Shown: positions 17,368 through 24,914 of the stretch, one piece after another
Position numbering within the stretch: the stretch's first letter is position 1
Layout of the letters: each line of letters opens with the position of its first letter
DNA from: Rhizobium tropici CIAT 899
GTDB taxonomy: Bacteria; Pseudomonadota; Alphaproteobacteria; Rhizobiales; Rhizobiaceae
Direction of reading: 5' to 3'
Assembly: GCF_000330885.1 (NCBI RefSeq)
Contig: NC_020059.1
Span: forward strand, 299,001-363,000
Length of the DNA: 64,000 bases
Notes under the pieces: model-generated
The model's database searches: none
The model's input: the letters and a program-made list of their open reading frames with translations, nothing else
Told to the model about the DNA's origin: nothing
Position numbers and translations under genes: made by a program

Positions 17368-18597
17368 GTGACATTCCATTTCAAGACAGGGCTTCTCGCC
17401 TTTGCTTTGCTCGGCTCCACCGCGCTTGGCGCCGTAAACGCCCAGGCGGCCGACAAGGAAATCAGCTGGATCTATTGCGGCGACAGCATCGATCCGATCC
17501 ATGTGAAGTATATCAAGCAGTGGGAAGACAAGAATCCGGGCTGGGTCGTCAAGCCAGAGCTCGTCGGCTGGGAATTGTGCCAGGATAAGGCGACAACACT
17601 GGCTGCTGCCGGCACGCCGGTCGGCATGGCCTATGTCGGCTCGCGCACGCTGAAGCAGTTCGCTGACAACGATCTGATCGTGCCGATCCCGATGACGGAC
17701 GACGAGAAGAAGGCCTATTATCCGGGGATCGTGAATACGGTCACCATCGATGGACAGCAGTGGGGCACGCCGATCGCTTTCTCGACCAAGGCGCTCTATT
17801 GGAACAAGGACCTCTTCAAGAAGGCCGGTCTCGATCCGGAAAAGCCGCCGACCACCTGGGCCGAGGAAATCGCCGACGCCAAGACGATCAAGGAAAAGAC
17901 GGGCATTCCCGGATACGGCCTCTCGGCCAAGACCTTCGACAACACCATGCACCAGTTCCTGCACTGGGTTTACACCAACAACGGCAAGGTGATCGACGGC
18001 GACAAGATCACCCTCGACAGCCCCGAAGTTCTGGCAGCTCTCCAGGCCTACAAGGACATCACGCCTTATTCGGTCGAAGGACCGACGGCCTACGAGCAGA
18101 ACGAAATGCGCGCCATCTTCCTCGATGGCAAGGTCGGCATGCTCCAGGCCGGTTCCGGCGCCGCCTACCGCCTCAAGGAAACGAAAATCAACTGGGGTGT
18201 GGCACCGCTGCCGCTCGGTCCGTCGGCCAAGGGCCAGGGCACGCTCCTCATCACCGACAGCCTTGCCGTCTTCAAGGGGTCTGGCGTTGAGGACAAGGCG
18301 ATCGAATTTGCCAAATTCATCACCTCTCCCGGCCCGCAGGGCGAGTACGAACTCCAGGGCGGTGCCGGTCTTACGCCGCTGCGCCCGTCTCCGATGGTTG
18401 ACGAGTTCGTCAAGAAGGATCCTTCCTGGAAGCCGTTTATCGACGGCATCGCCTATGGTGGTCCGGAGCCGCTGTTCAAGGACTATAAGGGCTTCCAGAA
18501 CGTCATGATCGCCATGGTCCAGTCGGTCGTGACGGGCCAGGCCCAGCCGGCAGATGCGCTGAAGAAGGCGGCTGCCGATCTCGAGCAGTATAAATAA
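17368..18597 (+). CDS. Sugar ABC transporter solute-binding protein
   Basis: A 409-residue periplasmic receptor of the CUT1 type (SBP family 1). The start is GTG with GGGAG upstream. A Sec signal peptide (LLAFALLGSTALGAVNAQA) ends at about residue 27. The mature protein shows the usual two-lobed pattern with MAYVGSRTLKQFA, GTPIAFSTKALYWNKDLFKKAG and a late Trp-rich ligand region. It determines the imported ligand; the cytosolic GH20 in the same island suggests an N-acetylhexosaminide, but this is inference. A strong hairpin 16 bases after the stop may stabilise this highly expressed part of the message. Confidence 0.95.
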   Translation: MTFHFKTGLLAFALLGSTALGAVNAQAADKEISWIYCGDSIDPIHVKYIKQWEDKNPGWVVKPELVGWELCQDKATTLAAAGTPVGMAYVGSRTLKQFADNDLIVPIPMTDDEKKAYYPGIVNTVTIDGQQWGTPIAFSTKALYWNKDLFKKAGLDPEKPPTTWAEEIADAKTIKEKTGIPGYGLSAKTFDNTMHQFLHWVYTNNGKVIDGDKITLDSPEVLAALQAYKDITPYSVEGPTAYEQNEMRAIFLDGKVGMLQAGSGAAYRLKETKINWGVAPLPLGPSAKGQGTLLITDSLAVFKGSGVEDKAIEFAKFITSPGPQGEYELQGGAGLTPLRPSPMVDEFVKKDPSWKPFIDGIAYGGPEPLFKDYKGFQNVMIAMVQSVVTGQAQPADALKKAAADLEQYK

Positions 18598-18612
18598 GTC
18601 TGCAAGTCACCG

Positions 18613-18638
18613 GGCCGCGCGCATCGCGCGCGGCCTTT
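18613..18638 (+). terminator. Intercistronic hairpin after the binding-protein gene
   Basis: A perfect 10-base-pair GC stem (GGCCGCGCGC with GCGCGCGGCC) closes a three-base loop and is followed by only TTT. It lies between the binding-protein gene and the ATPase gene of one transporter. The short T run suggests partial termination or protection of the upstream message rather than a full stop. Confidence 0.6.
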
Positions 18639-18681
18639 GGAGCCCTGCCCGCCAGATGGCGGCGCCGCGCGGAGACAGAGT

Positions 18682-19815
18682 TTGGGAAAGCTGCACCTTA
18701 ATCAGGTCAAAAAATCTTATGGTCATTTCGAGGTCATCAAGGGCGTGGAGCTCGACGTCAATGACGGTGAGTTCATCGTCTTCGTCGGTCCGTCCGGCTG
18801 CGGCAAGTCGACCTTGCTGCGCATGATTGCTGGTCTCGACGATGTGACCAGCGGCGACATCAGGATCGATGGCGCCCGCGTCAATGATCTGCCGCCCGTC
18901 AAGCGCGGCATCGCCATGGTCTTCCAGTCCTATGCGCTTTATCCGCATATGTCGGTGTTCGAGAACATCGCTTTCCCATTGCGGGTGGAGAAGATGGCGG
19001 AGGACAAGCTCAAGGCCAAGGTCGAGAATGCTGCCCGCATCCTGCACCTCGATAAACGCCTGCAGGAAAAGCCGGGCCAGTTGTCCGGCGGCCAGCGCCA
19101 GCGTGTCGCCATCGGCCGCGCCATCGTGCGCGAGCCGAAGATCTTCCTTTTTGACGAGCCGCTGTCGAACCTCGACGCAGCGCTGCGTGCCGATATGCGC
19201 ATCGAGCTTGCGAAACTGCACCGCCAGCTACAGGCAACCATGATCTATGTGACGCATGATCAGGTCGAGGCCATGACCATGGCCGACCGGATCGTCGTCT
19301 TGAACGCCGGGGAGATATCGCAGGTCGGTGCGCCGCTGGAGCTCTATCATAAGCCGGCCAATACCTTCGTTGCCCGCTTCATCGGCAATCCGAAGATGAA
19401 CTTCCTGCCCGTCATCTGCACTGGCGTCAGCGATGCGGGCGTGGAGGTGGACTACAAGGGCCAGAGGGCCGTGCTGCCGGTGACGCCGCGCGCCGGCTTT
19501 GCCGGCAAGCCGCTGACGCTCGGCGTTCGCCCGGAGCATGTCCAACTCGGAGACGGCGATCTGACCCTGACCATCGTACCGACGGTCGTGGAGCGGCTCG
19601 GCGCTCAAACGGTCGCCTATGCCACGGCCGATGGCATTGATGAGAATTTCTGTGCGACGTTGGAGGGCAGTGCGGCTATCCGCATGGATGCCCCGCTCAA
19701 GACCGGCATCCGCCTCGGCGACTGCCACCTGTTTGACGAGAATGGCCAGGCCTTCGAGCGGCGAGTGGAACTGGCCGAAATCGACATGGACCTGCTGAAC
19801 CGGGCTGCCTCCTGA
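18682..19815 (+). CDS. Sugar ABC transporter ATPase (MalK/UgpC-type)
   Basis: A 377-residue ATPase with Walker A (GPSGCGKST), Q-loop ([13 protein letters not shown]), signature ([10 protein letters not shown]), Walker B ([12 protein letters not shown]) and switch histidine (VTHDQ). A C-terminal OB/TOBE region (about 235-377) is usual for the MalK group. TTG 18682 is preferred because GGAGA lies 6 bases upstream; an in-frame TTG at 18637 would overlap the flank of the hairpin and add 15 residues unlike the family. It completes the importer and ends before a convergent gene. Confidence 0.94.
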   Translation: MGKLHLNQVKKSYGHFEVIKGVELDVNDGEFIVFVGPSGCGKSTLLRMIAGLDDVTSGDIRIDGARVNDLPPVKRGIAMVFQSYALYPHMSVFENIAFPLRVEKMAEDKLKAKVENAARILHLDKRLQEKPGQLSGGQRQRVAIGRAIVREPKIFLFDEPLSNLDAALRADMRIELAKLHRQLQATMIYVTHDQVEAMTMADRIVVLNAGEISQVGAPLELYHKPANTFVARFIGNPKMNFLPVICTGVSDAGVEVDYKGQRAVLPVTPRAGFAGKPLTLGVRPEHVQLGDGDLTLTIVPTVVERLGAQTVAYATADGIDENFCATLEGSAAIRMDAPLKTGIRLGDCHLFDENGQAFERRVELAEIDMDLLNRAAS

Positions 19816-19857
19816 CGGGAGGTGGCCTCGGAAGCAATCGGCGGATGGCGGATCGCC

Positions 19858-20973
19858 CTACCAGACCAAACCGCGAGCGGCCACATCTTCGACGCGCGTT
19901 ACCACGCCATCGCGATGGAACACCATCTGGTCGAAGAGATTGGAAACGACGCAGGTATGATTCGGGATGATGCGGATCTTGTCGCCGATCTCAGGACGAG
20001 GGCCGATGCAGTTCGACAGGTCGATGACGCCGTGCTCTTCCGATAACCCCTTGATGACGGCATCGGGATAGCCAACCACCTGGCCATAATCGGCAAAACC
20101 GAGAAGGTCTGAGGTCAGAGCCTTGGAGCCGGCATCGATGACGGCTCGGTCTTCAGTCGGGCGAGAAACGACAGTGGCGAGGATGTGCATGGCGCAATCC
20201 TCTTCCCGGCAATGGCCTGCACGCACCATGGAGCGGTCATTATAGATATAGGTCCCGGCGCGATGCTCGGTGGCGGCCGTGACGAGATGCGCCTCGAAAA
20301 GGCTCGGCGTGCCGCCATTGCTGACGATCGGGCATTCGATGCCATCATTCTTCAGCAGCGCTACCGCTTCAACGAGGAAAGCCTGTGTCGCGGCGGCGTC
20401 GTTCGGCTTCGGATAGTTCATCAAGCCGCCGAAGACCAGACCGGGCTTGCCGGCTATATGCTTGCCGAGAGCGGCCGCCTGCGCGGGCGATTGCACGCCG
20501 CAGCGCGCGCCGCCGGTATCGCATTCCACCAGCACGGTCAGCGGTTTGCGGGCGGCGAACCAGTCGGAGAGGCCATCCACTGTCACCATGCTGTCCGCCA
20601 CGACCTTGAGGCCGGCAATGCGGTCGTTCAAAGCCGAAAGCCGCGCAAGCTTCTCAGCCCCGAGAATATTGAAGGTGATCAGGATATCCTCGAAACCTGC
20701 CTTGGCGAAGACTTCCGCCTCGGTGATCTTCTGGCAGTTGATGCCCTTTGCGCCGGCGGCGACCTGGGCATGCGCCAGTGCAGGGATCTTGTGCGTCTTG
20801 ATATGCGGGCGGAAATTCAGTCCATGCGCATCCATATAGGACTGCACGCGGGCAATGTTCGCTGCCAGCCGGTCTTCGTCGATGATCGGGCGAGGGGTCG
20901 AGAGTTCTTCGATCCGGTCGCCTGGCTTGGGGCTGATTTCCAAGGCGATGTCGTGAGCGATACTGGAAGCCAT
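19858..20973 (-). CDS. DSD1-type PLP enzyme (D-serine dehydratase/D-threonine aldolase-like)
   Basis: A 371-residue fold-type III PLP enzyme. An alanine-racemase-like N-terminal barrel carries the PLP lysine in RPHIKTHK (Lys59). The C-terminal beta domain carries the metal site IPNHTC (His339, Cys341). In this family D-threonine aldolases use His and Asp, whereas D-serine and D-3-hydroxyaspartate dehydratases use His and Cys, so elimination chemistry on a D-3-hydroxy amino acid is favoured. The start directly follows the M81 stop (TGA then C then ATG), so the two are translationally coupled. A D-threonine-aldolase-type activity is not excluded. Confidence 0.88.
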   Translation of the reverse strand: MASSIAHDIALEISPKPGDRIEELSTPRPIIDEDRLAANIARVQSYMDAHGLNFRPHIKTHKIPALAHAQVAAGAKGINCQKITEAEVFAKAGFEDILITFNILGAEKLARLSALNDRIAGLKVVADSMVTVDGLSDWFAARKPLTVLVECDTGGARCGVQSPAQAAALGKHIAGKPGLVFGGLMNYPKPNDAAATQAFLVEAVALLKNDGIECPIVSNGGTPSLFEAHLVTAATEHRAGTYIYNDRSMVRAGHCREEDCAMHILATVVSRPTEDRAVIDAGSKALTSDLLGFADYGQVVGYPDAVIKGLSEEHGVIDLSNCIGPRPEIGDKIRIIPNHTCVVSNLFDQMVFHRDGVVTRVEDVAARGLVW

Positions 20974-20974
20974 G

Positions 20975-22450
20975 TCAGGCGTCTTTCCGTTCTTCTGCAA
21001 AGGGGTCCGCCACCATCGGCCAGATATCCTTTCGCGCACGGCGGTAAGGCGTGCGCGCCGGATTGTTGGGATAAGGCGTTCCCGCGGAACAGTAAAGGAT
21101 CTGCGATGCGATCTTGGAGAAGGATGCGTAGAAGTGATTGGTCGATTTGATGACCAGGATCTTCTTCGTTCCGGGATCGATGCCCATGGCGGAAAACAGG
21201 CTCGGATCGAAGCTCTGCGCGCGCGTCGAGTTCAGGATGATGTCGATACCGTCGAGCTGAATATGCGCGGCATCGCCAAAAGGAGCGAAGCTCTCGCCGA
21301 AACGCATTTCGGCATTCGGAACAAGGCGGATGATCTTGACGAGGCCGTCGATCGGATTGCCTGTGCCCGGCGCCGATTTCGCACCGAAACGCAGCGGGAT
21401 TTCCGCGCCTTCGCCGGCCGCCATGCAGATCTGAACGGCCATCGGGTCCCAGATCGTGCCGATTGCCGTGTCGGTAGCGCCGCAGTCGAGCAGTTCCTGC
21501 AGGATGACCGTCGCGTCGCCTGCCGTGCCGCCGCCGGGATTGTCCCAGAGATCGGCGATGACGACGGGACCCGAGGCCGCAGCCATCGCCTCGCTCACCG
21601 CCTGCTTCTCATCGATCTGCGGCATGATGAAGGTGCCGCGCTTCGAAAAGAGCTCCAGGCCGAGATCGCGGGCGATTGCAGAGCCCTTACCCGGCTTGTT
21701 ATCGGTGACGACGAGCAGCTTCGTACCCATTTCGGGCACGTCGCCCGCCATGAAGCCGTGAATGACGGAGATGGATAGAATGTCCGCGTCGCTCTTTTCC
21801 ATCGCCATGATCTTGTCGACGAAAGAGCGCATGGGGTCGCGCGAGGTCGGAAACACATCGATCATGCGGCAGTCGAAGACGGACATGACAGGCTTGACCC
21901 GGCCTTCCAGCGTATCGACAGCGATCCGCCAGAGGTCCTCGGCGCGGTCGACGAAATCCGTATGCGGGAATTCCTTGAAATAGACGAAGAAATCAGCGGC
22001 TGCGCGACGCTTCACCGTCAGATGGCTGTGCGGATCGAGCTCGGCGCACACCAGGATATCCGGGCCGACGATCTCGCGCACGCGCGACAGGAAATCACCC
22101 TCCGTATCCTCGTAACCGTCCGCAACCATGGCGCCATGCAGCCCGAGAACGACGGCATCGACAGGCATGGCCGCGCGCAATTGCTCGAGAATTTCGTCGC
22201 GCAGTTCCTCATAGGTACGGCGATTGACAAGCCCGGCCGGGTCGGCCCAGGTGGCGGTGCCCTCGATCACCTCCCAGCCCTTTTCCGCCGCGATGCGACG
22301 ACCGACGGTGATCGGCGCCGTACACAGCGTCGGCGTTTCCGGATGCATGCCGGGAGGCGCATAGAGAGAGGCTTCGAAAGCGCGCCGATCAACGCAGATG
22401 GGGGAGAAGGTATTCGTCTCGGTCGCAAGGGCCGCGGTGAAAATGCGCAA
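20975..22450 (-). CDS. M81 family metallopeptidase (MlrC-like)
   Basis: A 491-residue zinc enzyme of the MlrC group, named for microcystinase C, which hydrolyses a small linear peptide. The N-terminus (IFTAALATETNTFSP) and GLHGAMVADGYEDTEGDF match the family, the metal ligands lie in AELDPHSHLT and downstream, and the C-terminal half has the characteristic ADLWDNPGGGTAGD. Most members sit in catabolic operons and their real substrates are unknown; amide or peptide cleavage of an imported compound fits this context. It is cytoplasmic, 11 bases after the NTF2-like gene and coupled to the downstream PLP enzyme. Confidence 0.9.
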   Translation of the reverse strand: MRIFTAALATETNTFSPICVDRRAFEASLYAPPGMHPETPTLCTAPITVGRRIAAEKGWEVIEGTATWADPAGLVNRRTYEELRDEILEQLRAAMPVDAVVLGLHGAMVADGYEDTEGDFLSRVREIVGPDILVCAELDPHSHLTVKRRAAADFFVYFKEFPHTDFVDRAEDLWRIAVDTLEGRVKPVMSVFDCRMIDVFPTSRDPMRSFVDKIMAMEKSDADILSISVIHGFMAGDVPEMGTKLLVVTDNKPGKGSAIARDLGLELFSKRGTFIMPQIDEKQAVSEAMAAASGPVVIADLWDNPGGGTAGDATVILQELLDCGATDTAIGTIWDPMAVQICMAAGEGAEIPLRFGAKSAPGTGNPIDGLVKIIRLVPNAEMRFGESFAPFGDAAHIQLDGIDIILNSTRAQSFDPSLFSAMGIDPGTKKILVIKSTNHFYASFSKIASQILYCSAGTPYPNNPARTPYRRARKDIWPMVADPFAEERKDA

Positions 22451-22461
22451 CGCTGTCGCCT

Positions 22462-22962
22462 CTATTCCATGGGATTCGGCAGGTAACCGGTAAAGCCGCA
22501 GATCTTCCAGCGTCCCTCATGCAGGCGGCAATAATAAAGTGTCTGCCACTTCAGAACGTCGATGCCGCCGTCCGACTTCTTCAGGCTGCCGTCGAATTTC
22601 TTGCGCACCAGCGCCATATCGCCTTCGATTTCGATGTCTTCGAGCGTCGTGGTGGTGAAAATGGCCGTGCGCGGATCTTCGGCGAAGGATTGTGTGGCGA
22701 AGTCGCGTGCCTGGCGCAGCCACTCGTCACGATAAGCCGACAACGTTGGGAAGGCGAGGCGCCATTTATCAGGGCTGACCTCGCGCTTTCCGTCGATGCC
22801 GATGAAGCCTTCCTCGACGAAATCACCCGCGACCTTCGACCAGTCGGCGGCAAGAAAAGCATCGATGTCACGCGGAACGAGCATCTCCCAGATCGAATGC
22901 CTGGCGGTATCGCTGGCAGGGAAAGGGTTCTTGAAGGGATCACGCATAGTATCCGCCGTCAT
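22462..22962 (-). CDS. NTF2-like (SnoaL-type fold) protein
   Basis: A 166-residue cytoplasmic protein. The pattern, a helix with DIDAFLAADWSKVAGDFVEEGFIGIDG, a middle IFTTTTLEDIEIEGDMALVRKKFDG and a final LYYCRLHEGRWKICGFTGYLP, is that of the NTF2/SnoaL cone fold, which houses isomerases, dehydratases or ligand binders. It is the first gene of the minus-strand operon with M81 and the PLP enzyme, so it may act on the same compound. No catalytic residues can be assigned. An in-frame ATG at residue 6 is an alternative start. Confidence 0.7.
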   Translation of the reverse strand: MTADTMRDPFKNPFPASDTARHSIWEMLVPRDIDAFLAADWSKVAGDFVEEGFIGIDGKREVSPDKWRLAFPTLSAYRDEWLRQARDFATQSFAEDPRTAIFTTTTLEDIEIEGDMALVRKKFDGSLKKSDGGIDVLKWQTLYYCRLHEGRWKICGFTGYLPNPME

Positions 22963-22975
22963 TTAAATTCTTTTC

Positions 22976-23048
22976 ATAATTTGCGATTTTCACTGGTCAA
23001 ATTCTGCTTTCTATGGTCATTTGTCAACGTATCAAGAAAATAATTTGC
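22976..23048. promoter_or_regulatory. Divergent control region with repeated ATAATTTGC
   Basis: ATAATTTGC occurs at 22976-22984 and 23040-23048, 64 bases apart, in the AT-rich stretch between the divergent NTF2-like and RpiR genes. The second copy sits in GAAAATAATTTGC (23036-23048), similar to GAAAATAAATT in the uptake-operon control region. The spacing is about six helical turns, which would suit looping. This is a candidate RpiR operator and is not proven. Confidence 0.4.
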
Positions 23049-23221
23049 AGGAACCGCATGCTGGCCATCAAATGTCACGGTTCCAGCGAAATGGGAACGA
23101 ATGACAAGCCGCATCTGTGCCCACGCCAGTCCACAGGCGCCGGCGGGATCGGGAAAATTGAGATGGATCGTGTCGCCGACTACGTGTCAAACGTGGGTGA
23201 ACCAGCGACAAAGGGGGGCTG

Positions 23222-24085
23222 ATGGATATCTTCACGACCATGCAGGACGAGAGGGGCCGGCTTTCACAATCGGAAATCCGCATCGCCGATATCGTCCTCA
23301 ATGATTTCGAATTCGCCGTCAATGCTTCCATTATCGAGCTGGCGGGCAAGGCCGATGTCTCGCCGCCGACCGTGACGCGCTTCTGCCGGCGTCTGGGCTG
23401 CGAGAGCTTTTCCGATTTTAAGGTGCAGCTCGCGCGCACCGCCTATGTCGGCATGCGCTATCTGAAGCCCGAGCCGAAGAGCATTGCTCCAGCCGACGTC
23501 GCACAGGACATTATTACCAAGGCGCAGAACGCACTCTTCCTGCTGCATCGCGGTCTGGACGTCGCGGCGATCGAACGGGCGGCAAACCGGCTTGCCGGCG
23601 CCGAGATGATCTATGCCTTCGGTTCCGGCGGCAATTCCTCGATGATCGCGACTGAGCTGCAGAACCGCCTGTTTCGGCTCGGCCTTCGTATTACCGCGAG
23701 CTCCGATCACAGCATGCAGCTGATGATGGCGGCGGCCGCCAAGCCGACGGACGTGTTGATCGGCTCGTCTTTCTCAGGCCGTAACGCCGAGCTGGTGCGC
23801 GCCTTCACGCTGGCGCGCGAAGCCAAGATTCCGACCATAGCGCTGACGCAGAGCAACAGTCCGGTCGCCCAGGCCGCGGAAATCACATTGCCCGTCGACC
23901 TCCCGGAAGGTGACAATATCTATCGGCCGACATCGACCCGCATCGCCTATCTCGCCGTGGTGGACATTCTCGCCAGCCTTGTCGCCTATCGCATCCAGCC
24001 GCAGGCTACGGTGACGCTGCGCCGCATCAAGCAGCAGCTCGTCGCTCACCGCGATGGTGACGATCGCCAGCTGCTGGGAGACTAA
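23222..24085 (+). CDS. MurR/RpiR family transcriptional regulator
   Basis: A 287-residue regulator with an N-terminal helix-turn-helix (residues 15-75, with ELAGKADVSPPTVTRFCRRLGCESFSDFK split over the recognition helix) and a C-terminal SIS domain (about 115-250, with IYAFGSGGNSS) that senses phosphosugars. AAGGGG precedes the ATG. It is first in the RpiR-SDR-GH20 operon and faces the divergent NTF2-like/M81/PLP operon. Members usually repress sugar catabolism until a sugar phosphate binds; the ligand here is probably an amino-sugar phosphate, by inference from GH20. Confidence 0.93.
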   Translation: MDIFTTMQDERGRLSQSEIRIADIVLNDFEFAVNASIIELAGKADVSPPTVTRFCRRLGCESFSDFKVQLARTAYVGMRYLKPEPKSIAPADVAQDIITKAQNALFLLHRGLDVAAIERAANRLAGAEMIYAFGSGGNSSMIATELQNRLFRLGLRITASSDHSMQLMMAAAAKPTDVLIGSSFSGRNAELVRAFTLAREAKIPTIALTQSNSPVAQAAEITLPVDLPEGDNIYRPTSTRIAYLAVVDILASLVAYRIQPQATVTLRRIKQQLVAHRDGDDRQLLGD

Positions 24086-24113
24086 CATTCAAGAGGTGAT
24101 CAGAGGGAAGCAT

Positions 24114-24890
24114 ATGAGCAAATCCGTTGCCATCGTCACAGGGGCTGCCGGCGATATCGGCCGGGCCATCGCAAAGCGCCTGGCGGATGACCACGATATC
24201 ATCCTGCTCGTCGATATCGACGAGGCCGCCATGCAGAAGACGGCGGGAGAACTTGGACCGGCGGACCGTTTCGTCATGTTCAAAGCGGATATCACCAAGG
24301 ATGCCGATGTCGCTGCCATGGCGAAGGCGGCATCGGATCTGGGTGGGGTGAAGACGCTCGTCAACAATGCCGGTGCTGCCCGCGCCGTCAGCCTTCACGA
24401 TACGACGCCTGCCATATGGCGCGCCGACAATGCCCTTAATCTAGAGGCGGCTTTCCTCTGCTTCCGCGCCGTCGAGGACATGCTGAAGGCGTCGAAGGGG
24501 TCGGTCATCAATATAGCCTCCGTCAACGGCATGGCCGTCTTCGGCCATCCGGCCTATAGCGCCGCCAAGGCCGGGCTCCTGCATTTCACCCGGCTGGTTG
24601 CCGTCGAATACGGCAAGTTCGGCATCCGCTCGAATGCGGTCGCGCCCGGCACCGTGCGCACCCAGGCTTGGGAAGTTCGCGCTGCAGCTAATCCGAATGT
24701 CTTTGAAGAGGCGAAGCGCTGGTATGCGTTGCAGCGCGTCGTCGATCCCGTCGATGTCGCCAATGCCGTCTCCTTTCTCGCAAGCCCGCTCGCCGCGGCG
24801 ATTACAGGCGTCTGCCTGCCTGTTGATTGCGGCCTGACGGCGGGGCAGGCGGAGCTCGCCCACACCTTCTCGCAATCCGAACATTACTGA
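24114..24890 (+). CDS. Short-chain dehydrogenase/reductase
   Basis: A 258-residue classical SDR. The cofactor motif is TGAAGDIGRAIA at residues 9-20, NNAGAA follows, and the active site shows Ser in INIASVNG and Tyr/Lys in YSAAKAG. The start at 24114 has GAGGGAAG upstream; an upstream in-frame ATG lies inside the RpiR gene. It follows RpiR by 28 bases and precedes GH20 by 24, so it is clearly part of the operon. It probably oxidises a sugar or hydroxyacid intermediate; substrate unknown. Confidence 0.92.
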   Translation: MSKSVAIVTGAAGDIGRAIAKRLADDHDIILLVDIDEAAMQKTAGELGPADRFVMFKADITKDADVAAMAKAASDLGGVKTLVNNAGAARAVSLHDTTPAIWRADNALNLEAAFLCFRAVEDMLKASKGSVINIASVNGMAVFGHPAYSAAKAGLLHFTRLVAVEYGKFGIRSNAVAPGTVRTQAWEVRAAANPNVFEEAKRWYALQRVVDPVDVANAVSFLASPLAAAITGVCLPVDCGLTAGQAELAHTFSQSEHY

Positions 24891-24914
24891 CGCACGCCGG
24901 CAAAGGGGAACATC

